From Liolophura sinensis (Eukaryota; Mollusca; Polyplacophora; Chitonida; Chitonidae), in NCBI RefSeq assembly GCF_032854445.1, contig NW_027018144.1:1-64000 (forward strand): a stretch of 64,000 bases of DNA, written 5' to 3'. The notes below the pieces were generated by a model. That model saw nothing but the letters and a program-made list of their open reading frames with translations, did no database searches and was not told where the DNA came from. A program made the position numbers and the translations under genes. Positions 50,321 through 63,494 of the stretch are shown one piece after another (position 1 is the stretch's first letter; each line of letters starts with the position of its first letter).

Positions 50321-51967
50321 TCAAATCTTTGGGCTAAGCCCATTTAACTCACCCAGCAATTGCCTTACTTCTAAGTGCAAGACAATCTCAATGTCTTTAT
50401 CTACGTGTAGAAAAACCACACCATTTGTACGTGAAAACCACAGGGTACTTGATACAGTCTGCTGTAAAAAGTACAACTGAACACTGACCCACTTCAGTAA
50501 GGTGCCAAAAGATGAGGAATTGAGCCAGGCATCGGCAGCTGTTGAAAAATTGCAAATTTCCCTGGTTTCCATGGAGTAAGAGCCGTTGCTGGGCACGTGA
50601 TTATGACATAAATGATCATTCAATTGTCACTACAGGCAAAAGTATTGGTCGGAGAGCAACGCGGTTTGCACCATTCGATTTGTCGTCACAAAATACGTCG
50701 GATTAGCCTCTTACCAGCAGCACTGGAACAGATTTTCCACTTTTGCATTTTTGCCTGGTCTTTTTGTTAATTGAAATCGGCTACACTGCACTCTGTACAA
50801 TCGCGACTGGTCATTACTATATTCAACTTTTGACTATAAGTTATGTGCCCTTCGGTAGCCCAGAAGACGTCAAATCTTTGGGCCAAGCCCATTTAACTCA
50901 CCCAGCAATTGCCTTACTTCTAAGTGCAAGACAATCTCAATGTCTTTATCTACGTGTAGAAAAACCACACCATTTGTACGTGAAAACCACAAGGTACTTG
51001 ATACAGTCTGCTGTAAAAAGTACAACTGAACACTGACCCACTTCAGTAAGGTGCCAAAAGATGAGGAATTGAGCCAGGCATCGACAGCTGTTGAAAAATT
51101 GCAAATTTCCCTGGTTTCCATGGAGTAAGAGCCGTTGCTGGGCACGTGATTATGACATAAATGATCATTCAATTGTCACTACAGCCAAAAGTATTGGTCG
51201 GAGAGCAACACGGTTTGCACCATTCGATTTGTCGTCACAAAATACGTCGGATTAGCCTCTTACCAGCAGCACTGGAACAGTTTTTCCACTTTTGCATTTT
51301 TGCCTGGTCTTTTTGTTAATTGAAATCGGCTACACGGTACTCTGTACAATCGCGACTGGTCATTACTATATTCAACTTTTGACTATAAGTTATGTGCCCT
51401 TCGGTAGCCCAGAAGACGTCAAATCTTTGGGCTAAGCCCATTTAACTCACCCAGCAATTGCCTTACTTCTAAGTGCAAGACAATCTCAATGTCTTTATCT
51501 ACGTGTAGAAAAACCACACCATTTGTACGTGAAAAACACAAGGTACTTGATACAGTCTGCTGTAAAAAGTACAACTGACCACAGACCCACATGAATAAGG
51601 TGCCAAAAGATGCGGAATTGAGCCAGGCATCGGCAGCTGTTGAAAAATTGCAAATTTCCCTGGTTTCCATGGAGTAAGAGCCGTTGCTGGGCACGTGATT
51701 ATGACATAAATGATCATTCAATTGTCACTACAGGCAAAAGTATTGGTCGGAGAGCAACGCGGTTTGCACCATTCGATTTGTCGTCACAAAATACGTCGGA
51801 TTAGCCTCTTACCAGCAGCACTGGAACAGTTTTTCCACTTTTGCATTTTTGCCTGGTCTTTTTGTTAATTGAAATCGGCTACACTGCACTCTGTACAATC
51901 GCGACTGGTCATTACTATATTCAACTTTTGACTATAAGTTATGTGCCCTTCGGTAGCCCAGAAGACG
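50321..51967. repeat. Trimer higher-order repeat B-B-A, copy 3 (M92-M94)
   Basis: B (T15, R-I with CAGATTTT), B (C15, CATCGACAG, GCC/ACACGG), A (T15, R-I). It is closest to copy 1; the CATCGACAG markers at 47787 and 51084 are six units apart. Confidence 0.72.
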
Positions 51968-54713
51968 TCAAATCTTTGGGCTAAGCCCATTTAACTCACC
52001 CAGCAATTGCCTTACTTCTAAGTGCAAGACAATCTCAATGTCTTTATCTACGTGTAGAAAAACCACACCATTTGTACGTGAAAAACACAAGGTACTTGAT
52101 ACAGTCTGCTGTAAAAAGTACAACTGAACACTGACCCACTTCAGTAAGGTGCCAAAAGATGAGGAATTGAGCCAGGCATCGGCAGCTGTTGAAAAATTGC
52201 AAATTTCCCTGGTTTCCATGGAGTAAGAGCCGTTGCTGGGCACGTGATTATGACATAAATGATCATTCAATTGTCACTACAGGCAAAAGTATTGGTCGGA
52301 GAGCAACGCGGTTTGCACCATTCGATTTGTCGTCACAAAATACGTCGGATTAGCCTCTTACCAGCAGCACTGGAACAGATTTTCCACTTTTGCATTTTTG
52401 CCTGGTCTTTTTGTTAATTGAAATCGGCTACACTGTACTCTGTACAATCGCGACTGGTCATTACTATATTCAACTTTTGACTATAAGTTATGTGCCCTTC
52501 GGTAGCCCAGAAGACGTCAAATCTTTGGGCCAAGCCCATTTAACTCACCCAGCAATTGCCTTACTTCTAAGTGCAAGACAATCTCAATGTCTTTATCTAC
52601 GTGTAGAAAAACCACACCATTTGTACGTGAAAAACACAAGGTACTTGATACAGTCTGCTGTAAAAAGTACAACTGACCACAGACCCACATGAATAAGGTG
52701 CCAAAAGATGCGGAATTGAGCCAGGCATCGGCAGCTGTTGAAAAATTGCAAATTTCCCTGGTTTCCATGGAGTAAGAGCCGTTGCTGGGCACGTGATTAT
52801 GACATAAATGATCATTCAATTGTCACTACAGCCAAAAGTATTGGTCGGAGAGCAACGCGGTTTGCACCATTCGATTTGTCGTCACAAAATACATCGGATT
52901 AGCCTCTTACCAGCAGCACTGGAACAGTTTTTCCACTTTTGCATTTTTGCCTGGTCTTTTTGTTAATTGAAATCGGCTACACTGTACTCTGTACAATCGC
53001 GACTGGTCATTACTATATTCAACTTTTGACTATAAGTTATGTGCCCTTCGGTAGCCCAGAAGACGTCAAATCTTTGGGCCAAGCCCATTTAACTCACCCA
53101 GCAATTGCCTTACTTCTAAGTGCAAGACAATCTCAATGTCTTTATCTACGTGTAGAAAAACCACACCATTTGTACGTGAAAAACACAAGGTACTTGATAC
53201 AGTCTGCTGTAAAAAGTACAACTGAACACTGACCCACTTCAGTAAGGTGCCAAAAGATGAGGAATTGAGCCAGGCATCGGCAGCTGTTGAAAAATTGCAA
53301 ATTTCCCTGGTTTCCATGGAGTAAGAGCCGTTGCTGGGCACGTGATTATGACATAAATGATCATTCAATTGTCACTACAGCCAAAAGTATTGGTCGGAGA
53401 GCAACGCGGTTTGCACCATTCGATTTGTCGTCACAAAATACGTCGGATTAGCCTCTTACCAGCAGCACTGGAACAGATTTTCCACTTTTGCATTTTTGCC
53501 TGGTCTTTTTGTTAATTGAAATCGGCTACACTGCACTCTGTACAATCGCGACTGGTCATTACTATATACAACTTTTGACTATAAGTTATGTGCCCTTCGG
53601 TAGCCCAGAAGACGTCAAATCTTTGGGCCAAGCCCATTTAACTCACCCAGCAATTGCCTTACTTCTAAGTGCAAGACAATCTCAATGTCTTTATCTACGT
53701 GTAGAAAAACCACACCATTTGTACGTGAAAACCACAAGGTACTTGATACAGTCTGCTGTAAAAAGTACAACTGAACACTGACCCACTTCAGTAAGGTGCC
53801 AAAAGATGAGGAATTGAGCCAGGCATCGGCAGCTGTTGAAAAAATTGCAAATTTCCCTGGTTTCCATGGAGTAAGAGCCGTTGCTGGGCACGTGATTATG
53901 ACATAAATGATCATTCAATTGTCACTACAGCCAAAAGTATTGGTCGGAGAGCAACACGGTTTGCACCATTCGATTTCTCGTCACAAAATACGTCGGATTA
54001 GCCTCTTACCAGCAGCACTGGAACAGTTTTTTCACTTTTGCATTTTTGCCTGGTCTTTTTGTTAATTGAAATCGGCTACACTGTACTCTGTACAATCGCG
54101 ACTGGTCATTACTATATTCAACTTTTGACTATAAGTTATGTGCCCTTCGGTAGCCCAGAAGACGTCAAATCTTTGGGCTAAGCCCATTTAACTCACCCAG
54201 CAATTGCCTTACTTCTAAGTGCAAGACAATCTCAATGTCTTTATCTACGTGTAGAAAAACCACACCATTTGTACGTGAAAAACACAAGGTACTTGATACA
54301 GTCTGCTGTAAAAAGTACAACTGACCACAGACCCACATGAATAAGGTGCCAAAAGATGCGGAATTGAGCCAGGCATCGACAGCTGTTGAAAAATTGCAAA
54401 TTTCCCTGGTTTCCATGGAGTAAGAGCCGTTGCTGGGCACGTGATTATGACATAAATGATCATTCAATTGTCACTACAGGCAAAAGTATTGGTCGGAGAG
54501 CAACGCGGTTTGCACCATTCGATTTGTCGTCACAAAATACGTCGGATTAGCCTCTTACCAGCAGCACTGGAACAGTTTTTCCACTTTTGCATTTTTGCCT
54601 GGTCTTTTTGTTAATTGAAATCGGCTACACTGCACTCTGTACAATCGCGACTGGTCATTACTATATTCAACTTTTGACTATAAGTTATGTGCCCTTCGGT
54701 AGCCCAGAAGACG

Positions 54714-57458
54714 TCAAATCTTTGGGCTAAGCCCATTTAACTCACCCAGCAATTGCCTTACTTCTAAGTGCAAGACAATCTCAATGTCTTTATCTACGTG
54801 TAGAAAAACCACACCATTTGTACGTGAAAAACACAAGGTACTTGATACAGTCTGCTGTAAAAAGTACAACTGACCACAGACCCACATGAATAAGGTGCCA
54901 AAAGATGCGGAATTGAGCCAGGCATCGGCAGCTGTTGAAAAATTGCAAATTTCCCTGGTTTCCATGGAGTAAGAGCCGTTGCTGGGCACGTGATTATGAC
55001 ATAAATGATCATTCAATTGTCACTACAGGGAAAAGTATTGGTCGGAGAGCAACGCGGTTTGCACCATTCGATTTCTCGTCACAAAATACGTCGGATTAGC
55101 CTCTTACCAGCAGCACTGGAACAGTTTGTCCACTTTTGCATTTTTGCCTGGCCTTTTTGTTAATTGAAATCGGCTACACTGCACTCTGTACAATCGCGAC
55201 TGGTCATTACTATATTCAACTTTTGACTATAAGTTATGTGCCCTTCGGTAGCCCAGAAGACGTCAAATCTTTCGGCTAAGCCCATTTAACTCACCCAGCA
55301 ATTGCCTTACTTCTAAGTGCAAGACAATCTCAATGTCTTTATCTACGTGTAGAAAAACCACACCATTTGTACGTGAAAACCACAAGGTACTTGATACAGT
55401 CTGCTGTAAAAAGTACAACTGAACACTGACCCACTTCAGTAAGGTGCCAAAAGATGAGGAATTGAGCCAGGCATCGGCAGCTGTTGAAAAATTGCAAATT
55501 TCCCTGGTTTCCATGGAGTAAGAGCCGTTGCTGGGCACGTGATTATGACATAAATGATCATTCAATTGTCACTACAGGCAAAAGTATTGGTCGGAGAGCA
55601 ACGCGGTTTGCACCATTCGATTTGTCGTCACAAAATACGTCGGATTAGCCTCTTACCAGCAGCACTGGAACAGATTTTCCACTTTTGCATTTTTGCCTGG
55701 TCTTTTTGTTAATTGAAATCGGCTACACTGCACTCTGTACAATCGCGACTGGTCATTACTATATTCAACTTTTGACTATAAGTTATGTGCCCTTCGGTAG
55801 CCCAGAAGACGTCAAATCTTTGGGCCAAGCCCATTTAACTCACCCAGCAATTGCCTTACTTCTAAGTGCAAGACAATCTCAATGTCTTTATCTACGTGTA
55901 GAAAAACCACACCATTTGTACGTGAAAACCACAAGGTACTTGATACAGTCTGCTGTAAAAAGTACAACTGAACACTGACCCACTTCAGTAAGGTGCCAAA
56001 AGATGAGGAATTGAGCCAGGCATCGGCAGCTGTTGAAAAATTGCAAATTTCCCTGGTTTCCATGGAGTAAGAGCCGTTGCTGGGCACGTGATTATGACAT
56101 AAATGATCATTCAATTGTCACTACAGCCAAAAGTATTGGTCGGAGAGCAACACGGTTTGCACCATTCGATTTCTCGTCACAAAATACGTCGGATTAGCCT
56201 CTTACCAGCAGCACTGGAACAGTTTTTCCACTTTTGCATTTTTGCCTGGTCTTTTTGTTAATTGAAATCGGCTACACTGTACTCTGTACAATCGCGACTG
56301 GTCATTACTATATTCAACTTTTGACTATAAGTTATGTGCCCTTCGGTAGCCCAGAAGACGTCAAATCTTTGGGCTAAGCCCATTTAACTCACCCAGCAAT
56401 TGCCTTACTTCTAAGTGCAAGACAATCTCAATGTCTTTATCTACGTGTAGAAAAACCACACCATTTGTACGTGAAAAACACAAGGTACTTGATACAGTCT
56501 GCTGTAAAAAGTACAACTGACCACAGACCCACATGAATAAGGTGCCAAAAGATGCGGAATTGAGCCAGGCATCGGCAGCTGTTGAAAAATTGCAAATTTC
56601 CCTGGTTTCCATGGAGTAAGAGCCGTTGCTGGGCACGTGATTATGACATAAATGATCATTCAATTGTCACTACAGGCAAAAGTATTGGTCGGAGAGCAAC
56701 GCGGTTTGCACCATTCAATTTGTCGTCACAAAATACGTCGGATTAGTCTCTTACCAGCAGCACTGGAACAGTTTTTCTACTTTTGCATCTTTGCCTGGTC
56801 TTTTTGTTAATTGAAATCGGCTACACTGCAATCTGTACAATCGCGACTGGTCATTACTATATTCAACTTTTGACTATAAGTTATGTGCCCTTCGGTAGCC
56901 CAGAAGACGTCAAATCTTTGGGCTAAGCCCATTTAACTCACCCAGCAATTGCCTTACTTCTAAGTGCAAGACAATCTCAATGTCTTTATCTACGTGTAGA
57001 AAAACCACACCATTTGTACGTGAAAACCACAAGGTACTTGATACAGTCTGCTGTAAAAAGTACAACTGAACACTGACCCACTTCAGTAAGGTGCCAAAAG
57101 ATGAGGAATTGAGCCAGGCATCGGCAGCTGTTGAAAAATTGCAAATTTCCCTGGTTTCCATGGAGTAAGAGCCGTTGCTGGGCACGTGATTATGACATAA
57201 ATGATCATTCAATTGTCACTACAGGCAAAAGTATTGGTCGGAGAGCAACGCGGTTTGCACCATTCGATTTGTCGTCACAAAATACGTCGGATTAGCCTCT
57301 TACCAGCAGCACTGGAACAGTTTTTCCACTTTTGCATTTTTGCCTGGTCTTTTTGTTAATTGAAATCGGCTACACTGCACTCTGTACAATCGCGACTGGT
57401 CATTACTATATTCAACTTTTGACTATAAGTTATGTGCCCTTCGGTAGCCCAGAAGACG
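54714..57458. repeat. Pentamer higher-order repeat, copy 1 (M100-M104)
   Basis: Types A B B A B. The first unit has three private changes (CAGGGAAAAG, CAGTTTGTCC, GCCTGGCCTT). The fourth has CCATTCAATTTG, GATTAGTCTC and TTTTTCTAC. Both marker sets recur five units later in the same order (2745 bp, and 2744 bp where a one-base deletion intervenes). This is the best-supported higher-order repeat in the window. Confidence 0.88.
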
Positions 57459-60202
57459 TCAAATCTTTGGGCTAAGCCCATTTAACTCACCCAGCAATTG
57501 CCTTACTTCTAAGTGCAAGACAATCTCAATGTCTTTATCTACGTGTAGAAAAACCACACCATTTGTACGTGAAAAACACAAGGTACTTGATACAGTCTGC
57601 TGTAAAAAGTACAACTGACCACAGACCCACATGAATAAGGTGCCAAAAGATGCGGAATTGAGCCAGGCATCGGCAGCTGTTGAAAAATTGCAAATTTCCC
57701 TGGTTTCCATGGAGTAAGAGCCGTTGCTGGGCACGTGATTATGACATAAATGATCATTCAATTGTCACTACAGGGAAAAGTATTGGTCGGAGAGCAACGC
57801 GGTTTGCACCATTCGATTTGTCGTCACAAAATACGTCGGATTAGCCTCTTACCAGCAGCACTGGAACAGTTTGTCCACTTTTGCATTTTTGCCTGGCCTT
57901 TTTGTTAATTGAAATCGGCTACACTGCACTCTGTACAATCGCGACTGGTCATTACTATATTCAACTTTTGACTATAAGTTATGTGCCCTTCGGTAGCCCA
58001 GAAGACGTCAAATCTTTGGGCTAAGCCCATTTAACTCACCCAGCAATTGCCTTACTTCTAAGTGCAAGACAATCTCAATGTCTTTATCTACGTGTAGAAA
58101 AACCACACCATTTGTACGTGAAAACCACAAGGTACTTGATACAGTCTGCTGTAAAAAGTACAACTGAACACTGACCCACTTCAGTAAGGTGCCAAAAGAT
58201 GAGGAATTGAGCCAGGCATCGGCAGCTGTTGAAAAATTGCAAATTTCCCTGGTTTCCATGGAGTAAGAGCCGTTGCTGGGCACGTGATTATGACATAAAT
58301 GATCATTCAATTGTCACTACAGGCAAAAGTATTGGTCGGAGAGCAACGCGGTTTGCACCATTCGATTTGTCGTCACAAAATACGTCGGATTAGCCTCTTA
58401 CCAGCAGCACTGGAACAGATTTTCCACTTTTGCATTTTTGCCTGGTCTTTTTGTTAATTGAAATCGGCTACACTGCACTCTGTACAATCGCGACTGGTCA
58501 TTACTATATTCAACTTTTGACTATAAGTTATGTGCCCTTCGGTAGCCCAGAAGACGTCAAATCTTTGGGCCAAGCCCATTTAACTCACCCAGCAATTGCC
58601 TTACTTCTAAGTGCAAGACAATCTCAATGTCTTTATCTACGTGTAGAAAAACCACACCATTTGTACGTGAAAACCACAAGGTACTTGATACAGTCTGCTG
58701 TAAAAAGTACAACTGAACACTGACCCACTTCAGTAAGGTGCCAAAAGATGAGGAATTGAGCCAGGCATCGGCAGCTGTTGAAAAATTGCAAATTTCCCTG
58801 GTTTCCATGGAGTAAGAGCCGTTGCTGGGCACGTGATTATGACATAAATGATCATTCAATTGTCACTACAGCCAAAAGTATTGGTCGGAGAGCAACACGG
58901 TTTGCACCATTCGATTTCTCGTCACAAAATACGTCGGATTAGCCTCTTACCAGCAGCACTGGAACAGTTTTTCCACTTTTGCATTTTGCCTGGTCTTTTT
59001 GTTAATTGAAATCGGCTACACTGTACTCTGTACAATCGCGACTGGTCATTACTATATTCAACTTTTGACTATAAGTTATGTGCCCTTCGGTAGCCCAGAA
59101 GACGTCAAATCTTTGGGCTAAGCCCATTTAACTCACCCAGCAATTGCCTTACTTCTAAGTGCAAGACAATCTCAATGTCTTTATCTACGTGTAGAAAAAC
59201 CACACCATTTGTACGTGAAAAACACAAGGTACTTGATACAGTCTGCTGTAAAAAGTACAACTGACCACAGACCCACATGAATAAGGTGCCAAAAGATGCG
59301 GAATTGAGCCAGGCATCGGCAGCTGTTGAAAAATTGCAAATTTCCCTGGTTTCCATGGAGTAAGAGCCGTTGCTGGGCACGTGATTATGACATAAATGAT
59401 CATTCAATTGTCACTACAGGCAAAAGTATTGGTCGGAGAGCAACGCGGTTTGCACCATTCAATTTGTCGTCACAAAATACGTCGGATTAGTCTCTTACCA
59501 GCAGCACTGGAACAGTTTTTCTACTTTTGCATTTTTGCCTGGTCTTTTTGTTAATTGAAATCGGCTACACTGCACTCTGTACAATCGCGACTGGTCATTA
59601 CTATATTCAACTTTTGACTATAAGTTATGTGCCCTTCGGTAGCCCAGAAGACGTCAAATCTTTGGGCTAAGCCCATTTAACTCACCCAGCAATTGCCTTA
59701 CTTCTAAGTGCAAGACAATCTCAATGTCTTTATCTACGTGTAGAAAAACCACACCATTTGTACGTGAAAACCACAAGGTACTTGATACAGTCTGCTGTAA
59801 AAAGTACAACTGAACACTGACCCACTTCAGTAAGGTGCCAAAAGATGAGGAATTGAGCCAGGCATCGGCAGCTGTTGAAAAATTGCAAATTTCCCTGGTT
59901 TCCATGGAGTAAGAGCCGTTGCTGGGCACGTGATTATGACATAAATGATCATTCAATTGTCACTACAGGCAAAAGTATTGGTCGGAGAGCAACGCGGTTT
60001 GCACCATTCGATTTGTCGTCACAAAATACGTCGGATTAGCCTCTTACCAGCAGCACTGGAACAGATTTTCCACTTTTGCATTTTTGCCTGGTCTTTTTTT
60101 TAATTGAAATCGGCTACACTGCACTCTGTACAATCGCGACTGGTCATTACTATATTCAACTTTTGACTATAAGTTATGTGCCCTTCGGTAGCCCAGAAGA
60201 CG
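57459..60202. repeat. Pentamer higher-order repeat, copy 2 (M105-M109)
   Basis: Types A B B A B with the same two private marker sets as 54714-57458. The differences are few: TTTGTCG for TTTCTCG in the first unit, loss of GCATCTTTGCC and CTGCAATCTG in the fourth, one T deleted in GCATTTTGCC near 58984, and an 8-T run at 60094-60101 in the fifth. Confidence 0.88.
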
Positions 60203-61301
60203 TCAAATCTTTGGGCTAAGCCCATTTAACTCACCCAGCAATTGCCTTACTTCTAAGTGCAAGACAATCTCAATGTCTTTATCTACGTGTAGAAAAACCA
60301 CACCATTTGTACGTGAAAACCACAAGGTACTTGATACAGTCTGCTGTAAAAAGTACAACTGAACACTGACCCACTTCAGTAAGGTGCCAAAAGATGAGGA
60401 ATTGAGCCAGGCATCGGCAGCTGTTGAAAAATTGCAAATTTCCCTGGTTTCCATGGAGTAAGAGCCGTTGCTGGGCACGTGATTATGACATAAATGATCA
60501 TTCAATTGTCACTACAGGCAAAAGTATTGGTCGGAGAGCAACGCGGTTTGCACCATTCGATTTGTCGTCACAAAAATACGTCGGATTAGCCTCTTACCAG
60601 CAGCACTGGAACAGATTTTCCACTTTTGCATTTTTGCCTGGTCTTTTTGTTAATTGAAATCGGCTACACTGCACTCTGTACAATCGCGACTGGTCATTAC
60701 TATATTCAACTTTTGACTATAAGTTATGTGCCCTTCGGTAGCCCAGAAGACGTCAAATCTTTGGGCCAAGCCCATTTAACTCACCCAGCAATTGCCTTAC
60801 TTCTAAGTGCAAGACAATCTCAATGTCTTTATCTACGTGTAGAAAAACCACACCATTTGTACGTGAAAACCACAAGGTACTTGATACAGTCTGCTGTAAA
60901 AAGTACAACTGAACACTGACCCACTTCAGTAAGGTGCCAAAAGATGAGGAATTGAGCCAGGCATCGGCAGCTGTTGAAAAATTGCAAATTTCCCTGGTTT
61001 CCATGGAGTAAGAGCCGTTGCTGGGCACGTGATTATGACATAAATGATCATTCAATTGTCACTACAGCCAAAAGTATTGGTCGGAGAGCAACACGGTTTG
61101 CACCATTCGATTTCTCGTCACAAAATACGTCGGATTAGCCTCTTACCAGCAGCACTGGAACAGTTTTTCCACTTTTGCATTTTTGCCTGGTCTTTTTGTT
61201 AATTGAAATCGGCTACACTGTACTCTGTACAATCGCGACTGGTCATTACTATATTCAACTTTTGACTATAAGTTATGTGCCCTTCGGTAGCCCAGAAGAC
61301 G
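59105..61301. repeat. Tetramer higher-order repeat, copy 1 (M108-M111)
   Basis: A (GATTAGTCTC), B, B (R-I, CAGATTTT), B (C15, R-II). It overlaps the end of the second pentamer and continues as A-B-B-B in 61302-63494. GATTAGTCTC occurs at intervals of 2197 and 2193 bp, which is four units minus small indels. Confidence 0.78.
60753..61301. repeat. Type B monomer, position-15 C and R-II right half, reference copy (M111)
   Basis: Type B left half with GGGCCAAGCCC (C15) and right half R-II: GCCAAAAG, ACACGG, TTTCTCG, CAGTTTTT, CTGTAC. R-II right halves are very often followed directly by a type A unit, as after units starting at 6394, 11885, 23965, 25615, 32752, 45933, 47574, 55812, 58557, 60753 and 62947. 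The R-II/A junction therefore behaves as one inherited module. Confidence 0.9.
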
Positions 61302-63494
61302 TCAAATCTTTGGGCTAAGCCCATTTAACTCACCCAGCAATTGCCTTACTTCTAAGTGCAAGACAATCTCAATGTCTTTATCTACGTGTAGAAAAACCAC
61401 ACCATTTGTACGTGAAAAACACAAGGTACTTGATACAGTCTGCTGTAAAAAGTACAACTGACCACAGACCCACATGAATAAGGTGCCAAAAGATGCGGAA
61501 TTGAGCCAGGCATCGGCAGCTGTTGAAAAATTGCAAATTTCCCTGGTTTCCATGGAGTAAGAGCCGTTGCTGGGCACGTGATTATGACATAAATGATCAT
61601 TCAATTGTCACTACAGGCAAAAGTATTGGTCGGAGAGCAACGCGGTTTGCACCATTCGATTTGTCGTCACAAAATACGTCGGATTAGTCTCTTACCAGCA
61701 GCACTGAACAGTTTTTCCACTTTTGCATTTTTGCCTGGTCTTTTTGTTAATTGAAATCGGCTACACTGCACTCTGTACAATCGCGACTGGTCATTACTAT
61801 ATTCAACTTTTGACTATAAGTTATGTGCCCTTCGGTAGCCCAGAAGACGTCAAATCTTTGGGCTAAGCCCATTTAACTCACCCAGCAATTGCCTTACTTC
61901 TAAGTGCAAGACAATCTCAATGTCTTTATCTACGTGTAGAAAAACCACACCATTTGTACGTGAAAACCACAAGGTACTTGATACAGTCTGCTGTAAAAGT
62001 ACAACTGAACACTGACCCACTTCAGTAAGGTGCCAAAAGATGAGGAATTGAGCCAGGCATCGGCAGCTGTTGAAAAATTGCAAATTTCCCTGGTTTCCAT
62101 GGAGTAAGAGCCGTTGCTGGGCACGTGATTATGACATAAATGATCATTCAATTGTCACTACAGCCAAAAGTATTGGTCGGAGAGCAACACGGTTTGCACC
62201 ATTCGATTTCTCGTCACAAAATACGTCGGATTAGCCTCTTACCAGCAGCACTGGAACAGTTTTTCCACTTTTGCATTTTTGCCTGGTCTTTTTGTTAATT
62301 GAAATCGGCTACACTGCACTCTGTACAATCGCGACTGGTCATTACTATATTCAACTTTTGACTATAAGTTATGTGCCCTTCGGTAGCCCAGAAGACGTCA
62401 AATCTTTGGGCTAAGCCCATTTAACTCACCCAGCAATTGCCTTACTTCTAAGTGCAAGACAATCTCAATGTCTTTATCTACGTGTAGAAAAACCACACCA
62501 TTTGTACGTGAAAACCACAAGGTACTTGATACAGTCTGCTGTAAAAAGTACAACTGAACACTGACCCACTTCAGTAAGGTGCCAAAAGATGAGGAATTGA
62601 GCCAGGCATCGGCAGCTGTTGAAAAATTGCAAATTTCCCTGGTTTCCATGGAGTAAGAGCCGTTGCTGGGCACGTGATTATGACATAAATGATCATTCAA
62701 TTGTCACTACAGGCAAAAGTATTGGTCGGAGAGCAACGCGGTTTGCACCATTCGATTTGTCGTCACAAAATACGTCGGATTAGCCTCTTACCAGCAGCAC
62801 TGGAACAGATTTTCCACTTTTGCATTTTTGCCTGGTCTTTTTGTTAATTGAAATCGGCTACACTGCACTCTGTACAATCGCGACTGGTCATTACTATATT
62901 CAACTTTTGACTATAAGTTATGTGCCCTTCGGTAGCCCAGAAGACGTCAAATCTTTGGGCCAAGCCCATTTAACTCACCCAGCAATTGCCTTACTTCTAA
63001 GTGCAAGACAATCTCAATGTCTTTATCTACGTGTAGAAAAACCACACCATTTGTACGTGAAAAACACAAGTTACTTGATACAGTCTGCTGTAAAAAGTAC
63101 AACTGAACACTGACCCACTTCAGTAAGGTGCCAAAAGATGAGGAATTGAGCCAGGCATCGGCAGCTGTTGAAAAATTGCAAATTTCCCTGGTTTCCATGA
63201 GTAAGAGCCGTTGCTGGGCACGTGATTATGACATAAATGATCATTCAATTGTCACTACAGCCAAAAGTATTGGTCGGAGAGCAACACGGTTTGCACCATT
63301 CGATTTCTCGTCACAAAATACGTCGGATTAGCCTCTTACCAGCAGCACTGGAACAGTTTTTCCACTTTTGCATTTTTGCCTGGTCTTTTTGTTAATTGAA
63401 ATCGGCTACACTGTACTCTGTACAATCGCGACTGGTCATTACTATATTCAACTTTTGACTATAAGTTATGTGCCCTTCGGTAGCCCAGAAGACG
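61302..63494. repeat. Tetramer higher-order repeat, copy 2 (M112-M115)
   Basis: A (GATTAGTCTC), B, B (R-I, CAGATTTT), B (C15, R-II), followed by the next A with GATTAGTCTC at 63495. Its second unit has an R-II-like right half (GCC/ACACGG/TTTCTCG) where copy 1 has R-I, so one unit was exchanged. Confidence 0.76.
62398..62946. repeat. Type B satellite monomer, R-I right half, reference copy (M114)
   Basis: Defined by GAAAACCACAAGG (C118), AACACTGACCCACTTCAG and GATGAGG (A195), with right half GGCAAAAG, ACGCGG, TTTGTCG, CAGATTTT and CTGCAC. Position 15 is T, giving GGGCTAAGCCC. Type B in all subforms is the commonest class (69 of 116 units). Some copies carry A118 with an otherwise B motif (for example units starting at 10786, 30556, 32203, 41534, 43730, 53066), which look like exchanges with type A. 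Confidence 0.92.
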
